From positions 10,159,218 through 10,223,217 of the forward strand of contig CM066982.1 in assembly GCA_033977485.1 (NCBI GenBank): a DNA stretch of 64,000 nt, given 5' to 3'. Of the stretch, positions 57,046 through 64,000 are shown piece after piece. The notes beneath the pieces were generated by a model. That model made no database searches, was not told the DNA's origin, and saw nothing but the letters and a program-made list of their open reading frames with translations. Numbering within the stretch: the first letter of the stretch is position 1; each line of letters opens with the position of its first letter. This DNA comes from Hydrangea macrophylla. Taxonomy: Eukaryota > Streptophyta > Magnoliopsida > Cornales > Hydrangeaceae. A program made the translations under genes and the position numbers.

Positions 57046-57627
57046 GGGGCGGAGTCTATGCAAGTTTCACAGAGCTGAAGTTCACGGTGCCTATCAAGAT
57101 TTACACACTTTGAGCTCCGTTCTTCTGATTCCTGCTAATTCGTAAGGCTCATTAAAGCATATGTATTACGGGGAGATCTCTGAAGTAAAGATCCAAATAA
57201 GCTAATGAGAAATCCAGTGCACAGTAATGTAAATAGTAGGGAAAAAACTATGTTGAATACAGTTCATAGTTCCATGAATCATTTGTTAAAAAAAAATTTA
57301 AATTAAATAAATAATAATAATAATAATAAATTGCCTTGTGTTTTTTGTCCATACTAGTAGCCGTAGGACTGTTAATTGTGTTGCAGATTGGATATAGCCG
57401 TGGTGGTAAAAAAAAAGGGTGTCTGAGAATTGGATTGAGTTTGGTCTAATGGCCTCTTTTCTCTTGTTCGTCGCGACTTCCCTCCTTCAGGGATTGGTTT
57501 TGTAATTTATGTTTGTTCTAATGAAAGTTTCTTTACAAAACAAAAATCTTTCAAAAAAATCTTTGGCTAAGAAGAGAAATGATAAACGAAATGGGAATAA
57601 AAGAGCGGGCATAGTAAAGTGGATTTA

Positions 57628-57808
57628 AAGCCTGTTTGGGTAATCTTTTACGATAATCACTTTTTGAAATACGAGGTTTGTTTGTTTTTGAAAAGCTACA
57701 AACTGGAGCTATTCAAAAATGTTGTTTTAGCCTTGAAGAAGAATCAAAACCTTTTTAAAAATCTGTGAAAAGCTATTTCAAATAGTCAGCTATTCCAAAC
57801 GGGCTTAC
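57628..57808. mobile_element. possible MITE with AGCCTGTTTGG ends
   Basis: The left end AAGCCTGTTTGG and right end CCAAACGGGCTT are inverted. The interior has AGCTATT-type repeats. Such ends are common in hAT-like plant MITEs, but the flanks (TGGATTTA / ACACTAGC) do not match. Confidence 0.4.
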
Positions 57809-58371
57809 ACTAGCACATCTGTAAGAATCAAGAACATACATGATAGCAAGATCCAAAGAAATGAGTGGGTGTAGTGAAGTTTTAGACTAGCAAAATCTAC
57901 AAGAATCAAAGTTATTAGACTTGCAAAAATCTACAAGAATCAAGAAGAGAGCTGCACATGATAGGAAGATCCAAAGAAAGTTTCCATAAACCCTATGGTT
58001 TCACATCCATTCCAAGTTCGTAAATTTGGACAAAAAAGAGAGAATTGGAGACATTTACCAATGGAGCAAGAACTCTCACTTGATTAGTCTAATCTATGCA
58101 CCAAGCCCCCAACTAGATTCAATCTGAGTGTTCATACAAAGCTTAGTTCAACCTATTAGATGATCTACAACCAATATTAGTACTCGTATCACAATCCAAA
58201 AAACAAAACAAAGCTTCTTTCTTTGTTATTCCAAGGGATGTCAGAAGATGCACCGTGCAGGACTTGAAAGAAAATACCTGCAATGCTACCCTCTTTATCT
58301 CTATCATAATAAAGGGCAAAACCAATATTAGATGAAAAAGATACAGAAATAAGACATAAAACACATTCACT

Positions 58372-60258
58372 TCAGTTAGCTGATGTGATAAGTTCTGCTT
58401 CAACAATTGCTTCTCCACTCTTTCCTTCCTCCTCTTCCATCTCTTTAACTGCTTTTATCAGACCCTTTGTGATCCCATTTAGATTCAAACCATTACCTTT
58501 CATCTCCTCCAGTAGCTTCTCTGCCGTTTCCCAATCTAAAGCCTTTATACAAAGGGACTGAATCAGTTTATTGTACTCGTCAGCAGTAGGTTCAACCCCA
58601 AACTCTTTCATCTCGCTCAACAACTTCAAAGCCTTGTCAAATTCTTCAAGCTTGCAATAACCTCGAATAAGTGTGTGGTAAGTCACAGGACTCAGCTTCG
58701 AGTGTTTCTTTTTGGCTTCAGCCAAAACTTCACAAGCAGCCTCCATTTCGCCTCCCCTTGCATAACCACTCATAATGACACTGTAAGTGTACACATCTGG
58801 TTTCAGACCTCTCTTCTCCATCATTTTCATAACCTTTTTGGCCTCTTCCATATCTCCAGCCTTTGAAAACCCGTTTACAATCGAGTTGAAGACTGCATTT
58901 CCAGGAGACGGACCTGCATCGATCATCTTGAATAGCAACTCCTTTGCCCCTTCAACATCTTTGATCCTACACAACCCGCGAATGACTGATGAAAATGGAT
59001 TTATTGCACGTTTCCTCTCGTGGTCCGAATAATCATCCAACATTTCGAGGGCTATGCGAACAGTTTCATCTTCTCGACATAGCGAGTTGATCAAGAAATT
59101 AACAGAATTCCGAGGTGGGTGTCTATCCTTCTCCTTTGCTGACAAGTAAACCAAATGAGCATCTTTAGTTTTACTACCTTTGCACAATAAGGATATGATT
59201 GCTCCAATCTTTTCATTGTCTGGCAAATTTCCCGTATCAATCATCTTTTCAGTAACAGAGCAGGCCCAATCATAGATCGAACGCCTACAAAGAGCTTCAA
59301 TAGTAAAATAATACGTTTCGGCATCAGGGACACATCCGAATTCCCCAAACTTATTGAAAACCTCAAACCCAGCCTTCCCTTTACCCAATCTTGAAAACAG
59401 AGATATCAACTCATTAAGAATGTGAGTGTTGAGCACCCCATTCTCCTTCTCACCTATCTCCTTAACTAAATCCCACAAAGCATAAGCCTCTTTCTTTCTA
59501 AGACCACTACATATTGAGTGAGCAAGGGCAGCAACGGCTCGAGAGGTCACGGAGATTTGAGGCTTAGTCCAACACCATTTGGAAAACTGGATTAAATTGT
59601 CACCGGGGACAAGCGGGGTTTCGAGTACTCTTACAAGGAACTGTTCATGTAGTGTCAATCCAAATCCCACCATATTGTCAAGGGTAGATTCCAAAGACCC
59701 ATCATCTAAACTAGGGCTACTCTGAAGTAAAGACAATACACTCTCTAACTGATCCGAATCAATTTCAAAAATTTCATCTTCGGCAGTAGTTACAATTTGG
59801 GTATCACTAGTCTCATCATCGAAAATGAATGAAGCAGCATCAGATGATGTAGTAGTAGCAGTAGTAGTAGTAGATTCATCAAATTCTGATGAAATAGAGC
59901 TAAAGTCATCGTCAATCACAGTGTTGTTAAATGAGTGGTTTTCTGAAATGGTTGATATTTCAATGTGCGGTTGCGGTTGTGGTTGTGTTTGCGGTTGTGG
60001 TTGATGAACAACATCGTTATTGGTGGAAAAAAATCTAGGGTTTTGGTAGATGGAGGATGTGGATGTGGTGTTAGGAAAATGAAGAAGATATGTAGAGAAA
60101 TGTGAGGGAGATTGAGATAGAAGAATCTGATGATGATTGATGATGAACAGTACCTGCTGAGAATGGTTGTGAAGATCAGATGATGATAACTTTGGTCCTG
60201 CGGCTGGTCTGCTGAGTGAAGAAGCTCTGCCTGCTAATATTGATCTCCTCCTCCACAT
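58372..60258 (-). CDS. pentatricopeptide repeat protein, P class, probably mitochondrial
   Basis: A single intronless frame of 628 residues, typical of plant PPR genes, which bind organellar RNA sequence-specifically. The N-terminus (MWRRRSILAGRASSLSR) is Arg/Ser-rich and lacks acids, as in a mitochondrial presequence. Residues 85-200 are low-complexity, with PQPQTQPQPQPH, a Thr/Ser run and acidic stretches. About nine PPR motifs follow from roughly 275 to 600. The clearest are VFNSIVNGFSKAGDMEEAKK, VYTYSVIMSGYARGGEMEAA and VTYHTLIRGYCKLEEFDKAL. No E, DYW or SMR domain follows; the end is acidic. The start at 60258 is the first ATG and gives the presequence. A (GA)n tract sits 6-27 bases upstream of it. 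It may be the orthologue of Arabidopsis At3g02650, from memory and unverified. Confidence 0.93.
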   Translation of the reverse strand: MWRRRSILAGRASSLSRPAAGPKLSSSDLHNHSQQVLFIINHHQILLSQSPSHFSTYLLHFPNTTSTSSIYQNPRFFSTNNDVVHQPQPQTQPQPQPHIEISTISENHSFNNTVIDDDFSSISSEFDESTTTTATTTSSDAASFIFDDETSDTQIVTTAEDEIFEIDSDQLESVLSLLQSSPSLDDGSLESTLDNMVGFGLTLHEQFLVRVLETPLVPGDNLIQFSKWCWTKPQISVTSRAVAALAHSICSGLRKKEAYALWDLVKEIGEKENGVLNTHILNELISLFSRLGKGKAGFEVFNKFGEFGCVPDAETYYFTIEALCRRSIYDWACSVTEKMIDTGNLPDNEKIGAIISLLCKGSKTKDAHLVYLSAKEKDRHPPRNSVNFLINSLCREDETVRIALEMLDDYSDHERKRAINPFSSVIRGLCRIKDVEGAKELLFKMIDAGPSPGNAVFNSIVNGFSKAGDMEEAKKVMKMMEKRGLKPDVYTYSVIMSGYARGGEMEAACEVLAEAKKKHSKLSPVTYHTLIRGYCKLEEFDKALKLLSEMKEFGVEPTADEYNKLIQSLCIKALDWETAEKLLEEMKGNGLNLNGITKGLIKAVKEMEEEEGKSGEAIVEAELITSAN

Positions 60259-60431
60259 TCTCTCTCTCTCTCTCTCTCTCTCAAATGGAAATTGAAAACC
60301 CTAACTAACCTCTACTTCTTCCTGGTAGGGTTTTGTCTATTATGTATCAGATGGGTTGTGGGTTTGGGGTTGAGCTCCTAGATGGAATCCAAACCTTTCC
60401 AACTATTCATTTTTGCTCAAACTCTCAAGAA

Positions 60432-60615
60432 TAATGCTATGTGTACACAAATTTGTACACACTTTTGTATATAAATGTTTTAAATACATGCACTATGTGC
60501 TGTGTAAATGATACACAGAAAAGTATAAAAAATTTAAAAAAAAAAAACACAAAATACATACATTTAAAGCATTTGTGTGCAAAAGTGTATACAAATTTGT
60601 GTACACCTAGCATTA
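60432..60615. mobile_element. MITE with 36-bp inverted ends, upstream of PPR gene
   Basis: TAATGCTATGTGTACACAAA... at the left and its inverted partner ending ...GTACACCTAGCATTA match over about 36 bases with two mismatches. The 184-bp element lies about 170 bases upstream of the PPR start codon. A TA dinucleotide at each outer end could be the target duplication, but this is not certain. Confidence 0.75.
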
Positions 60616-60700
60616 CTCTTGCAAAGCCCATCTCAGTAGCTAGTTATAGTCCAACCATAGCTTTTTCCTGTGTCAATTCGGATCTAAGAACACCTTGAAT

Positions 60701-61088
60701 CCCTTTTACCCCATGTGCTTACACCTATTTTTTTATAATCTCTGTAGTTCATTTTGTAACACTTAACCCCCTGTACTACGGACTAAAGTGAGACTGTTAA
60801 CTTTTCTAACGGAAAAAAAAGGAAATGATATTAATACTCTTTCCCTATACATACTCTTTAGGGAAAAATACATTTTACCCTCCCTATGGTTACGCTCATG
60901 TTCTCATAATCCCCCGTGGTTCATTTTTGTAACACTTAACCCCCTGTACTAATGACTAAAGTGGGACTGCCGATAGAAAAGTTAACAGTCTCACTTCAGT
61001 CCGTGGTACAAGGGAGTTAAGAGTTACAAAATAAACCATAGGAGAATATGAGAAAATTGGTGTAACCACAGGGGGTAAAAGGTATTTT
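60701..61088. mobile_element. MITE with ~110-bp arms plus a tandem half copy
   Basis: Three versions of one ~110-bp sentence (CCTTTTACCCCCTGTGGTTACACC ... CTTAACCCCCTGTACTA ... ACTAAAGTGAGACTG) are present: direct at about 60701-60815, direct at about 60864-60972, and inverted at about 60975-61088. The second and third form a nearly palindromic MITE. The first is an extra half. Confidence 0.75.
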
Positions 61089-61384
61089 CCCCTTCTTTTT
61101 TTTTTTTTAAAAATCTAGTCAAAAGTCTCATTTTACCAATGTTTTTTATAATAGGCCCACCATTTATTACTTCATAATAATAGGCCCTATAATTATAATT
61201 GTTGTTAGAGATTAGTCCAAAATATCCTATTATAAAATTAATAGATGACTATTCTACCCCTAACTTATATATATAATGATTGAATTAGTTACCAAATCAT
61301 ATCAAATTCCAATTGATATTGGTTAAAATATATGAAAATTTTATCCCAATATTTTAGGATATTACTTTACAAAATGGTTACAAA

Positions 61385-62115
61385 CAAATTTCATCATTTC
61401 TAATTCACAGTGTATTGCATATTCAATCTAGATATCACATCATAAACGAGTTTTTCTGCGGGTATTGAATTTTACACAGCAAATAGTTCATTTTTACACT
61501 GTAACTAGTTTATTAGTGTGAAATTTTACACAGCAACTAGTTTATTAGTGAAATTTTGCACTGCAAAATTTTACTACTTTCATTAAATTTGATTTTGACT
61601 TACCATATATTCGCATTAATTCTGGTAGTTATGATAGCATTTTGACTTGCCAATATCTCATTTTGAATTAATATCCCATAATTATAGTGCTTTCCGTTTT
61701 TTGTGTTTGTGCCATAAATCACGTTAGGTTTTGAAACAAAAATTGTTTCACCATTTCTAATTCACAGTGTATTGCATATTCAATCTAGATATCACATTAT
61801 AAATGAGTCTTTCTGCGGGTATTGAATTTTACACTATAAATAGTTCATTTTTATACTGTAACTGGTTCATTAGTGTGAAATTTTACACTGCAACTGGTTT
61901 ATTAGTGAAATTTTATACTGCAAAATTTCACTGCTTTCATTAAATCTGATTTTGACTTGCCATATATACACACATTAATTCTGTTAATTATGATAGGTTT
62001 TTGACTTGCCAATATCTCATTTTGGATTAATATCCCATAATTATAGTGTTTTCCTTTTCTTTTCTTTTTTTGTGCCATAAATCACGTTAGGTTTTTGAAA
62101 AAAAAAATTGTTGTA
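61385..62115. repeat. 357-bp tandem duplication
   Basis: The phrase TAATTCACAGTGTATTGC occurs at 61401 and 61758. Similarity runs the whole 357-bp period to CCATAAATCACGTTAGG (about 61713 and 62076). Within each unit, ACACTG(C/T)AACTGGTTTATTAG-type phrases repeat two to three times. The units have diverged by perhaps 10%. There is no coding frame. Confidence 0.85.
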
Positions 62116-62235
62116 AAATCTGATCTCCTATCCCTTTATTTTTTTATATCTAATAAATGAAAATAAAATCCCAAGATTTTATGTATCTACATTATGGATT
62201 TGTCACATCTTACTAATGTCATCCATGGGTTTTCT

Positions 62236-64000
62236 TGTCACGCCCCGGAGCAGCATAAATAGAGAAAAATAAATTTCCTTTATAGGTCCATAGGGAATGA
62301 CAAGTGAAAGTCACTGATAATCCACACCACACAGTACTAGTCCACAAGAACAACAGGAACAGTAAACCACTGAAATATAAACACGATTCTATCTATTACA
62401 ATCATCAGAGTACGGTCCACAGGATCACAACAGGTCTGGAGACAACATATGCCCAAGTACCCGTTAAACTACAAAGTACAACAGTAAAAGAAAAGTAGTA
62501 ATATAAACTACTATCTATCTTCAGGTCTTCAGCTAGCGTACGGATAGGCGTCAGCATAACTGGCATCAGTGGGGCCATTCTCTACGTAACTCCCTTCAGG
62601 GTAATCGTTATCGCCATAAGTTCCGTCATCTGCATTGCAAAGGACAGGATAGTCTGGACGGGGAATGTCTAGGCAATAAAGGCCGTCAGCTTGTTGAAAG
62701 CTGAGTGAGCACTAACTAACGCAGTCTCATAGAAATAACATATTTACAGTTATGAACAATAGATGACAGTGATACGAAATATATCTCTTCATCTTTTATT
62801 CAGACATATCATTAATCGATTCTTATAAATTCCCATTCTAAGACCGATTCCACAATAACCAACTGACCATCTCGAACTGATTATATCAGCACAACATACC
62901 AGTGCTCTTGTTCACCGCTATACCGCTTTTAAGAACTCTTGCGAGCACCCATACATTGTTCTCATATAACGACTGGTCCATGGATGTACCCATACTCTTG
63001 TTCACCGCTTTTAAGAACTCTTATGGTTCACCGCTTTTAAGAACGCTTGCGAGTACTGTACATACATAGCTCTGGTAATTCAAATCATGGGCGTGCCACA
63101 TCTACTCTTGTTCACCGCTTTTAAGAACTCTTACTGTTCACCACTTTTAAGAACGCTTGCGAGTACTGTGCACCCATAATTCTCACGGTCCTGATCAAAT
63201 CCTTGACATACACTTATTGGATTCAACCTGAGCGAATCATCAGCTCGACTCACACAACCTTGAACCTACCAATCATCTTACTGACTTAACTCCCAGTTAT
63301 CCAATACTACCCAGTATTATCATCTCAAACTTACTCCGTTATCGCGTCGTACTATTACTAACGTTCCGAACCCGACTACGTTACTCACTATGTTATCTCA
63401 ATCTCATTATCGTATCCCATTACCTCCGTAATCCATAATATCGCATAATAGGAACATGAAACAACAATTAAACAACTGCGCACTATGCATTATAAACTGA
63501 AAGCAATACATTCATGTTCTGTTAGGTTCGATCGATTGAGGTCATCTCGATCGCTCGAAGAAAGTGTTGTTCGATTGATTGAAGTCTTCTCGATCGATCG
63601 AAGTGAAGGTAGTCTCGATCGATTGAAGTATTCTCGATCGATTGAGACTCAGGGATGTTCGATCGATTGAACTCAGTTCGATCGATCGAACTTCGTCTTC
63701 CACAGATTCTGCCTGTGAACGTGCAGAATATGCTAGGGGTGTTATGGTTATAATTAATACGCCCAGAATATGTAAAACATCATAACTAAGTTACCGAGTG
63801 AGTTTGGAACTCACTGAAAGTTGTTAAGGGCGCGTTTGGTTCGGTTGAAAGCTTCGAAGCTTTTCTAATGGCTTCCTCTTTCTCTCTCTCTGCCTCTGTC
63901 TCTCCCTGTCTCCTTCTCTCTTTCTCTCCTTCTTCTTGTTCTTCTTCTTCTTCTGATCTTTCTTCTTCTCTTAGTCTCCCGGATATATATATATAGATAT
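62236..64000 (-). mobile_element. gypsy-like LTR, copy C, cut by the window end
   Basis: The minus strand ends CTCCGGGGCGTGACA at 62236. It is collinear with copy B over at least 1.5 kb: the 'AGAGAAAAATAAATTTCC' terminal phrase, the Asp/Tyr-rich frame ending YADAYPYAS-stop (stop at 62532), a TTCACCGCTTTTAAGAAC subrepeat (about 62930-63150), a TCGATCGATCGA cluster (63527-63692), GA-rich leader DNA (about 63870-63975) and an AT tract at the window end acting as the probable TATA region. The upstream part of the LTR is outside the window. Confidence 0.85.

Larger units (their letters stand above)
56231..58371. other. tail-to-tail spacer between RAD21 and the PPR gene
   Basis: It holds the 3' UTRs of two convergent genes, neither with a poly(A) site I can place surely. 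It also includes a tRNA-derived SINE-like stretch (56915-57045), a T/A-rich repeat-like patch with 'GGTCTAATGGCCTC' (about 57440), an AAT microsatellite (about 57305-57330) and a possible MITE (57628-57808). Confidence 0.5.

Noticed and set aside
1..64000. tRNA, rRNA, or bacterial/organellar gene clusters
   Set aside because: Apart from the SINE-like B box at 56960, I saw no tRNA-like pair of boxes, rRNA stretches or organellar gene order.

Overview
The window is nuclear DNA of a flowering plant, most likely a eudicot. It has two intact protein genes separated by large amounts of transposon sequence. The evidence is GT-AG spliced plant gene structure, a plant-type RAD21/SYN cohesin gene, an organellar-type PPR gene, two Ty1/copia elements primed by initiator-Met tRNA, long Ty3/gypsy-like LTRs, hAT-type MITEs and an RTE-type LINE relic. 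I cannot name the species.

Layout. Positions 1-1979 hold no recognisable gene and end in minisatellite DNA. Positions 1980-13943 are one Ty1/copia retrotransposon on the + strand. Its two LTRs are exactly 1501 bp each once a 3234-bp solo LTR of a different family (2581-5814) is subtracted from the 5' LTR. The polyprotein is dead, with three nonsense codons and two frameshifts. Positions 13944-16263 are G-rich minisatellite and a ~105-bp tandem array, the same kind of DNA that precedes the element. Positions 16264-21600 are AT-rich, gene-free and rich in short repeats. Positions 21764-23855 are part of a gypsy-like LTR family that recurs at 36794-38841 and 62236-64000. Positions 24183-26592 are a small non-autonomous element with long LTRs.

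Positions 28703-56230 (+) are a complete RAD21.3/SYN4-like cohesin gene. I could assemble 16 coding exons, all with GT-AG introns and one continuous frame of 1262 codons plus a stop. About 86% of this span is intron, and the introns carry a solo LTR, two hAT MITEs, an RTE LINE relic, gypsy-like LTR sequence and a whole antisense Ty1/copia element (46091-50781). Positions 58372-60258 (-) are an intact single-exon PPR gene, tail-to-tail with RAD21. Positions 60432-62120 are MITEs and a 357-bp tandem duplication. The window ends inside a third copy of the gypsy-like LTR.

The most unusual signals are: clusters of the 14-bp palindrome TTCGATCGATCGAA and variants, in the promoter or leader of two unrelated LTR retrotransposon families; an Asp/Tyr-rich open frame ending in YAS-stop inside the gypsy-like LTRs; and the exact nested solo-LTR structure. 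None of the protein genes belongs to an obviously new system. The novelty here is in the repeats.
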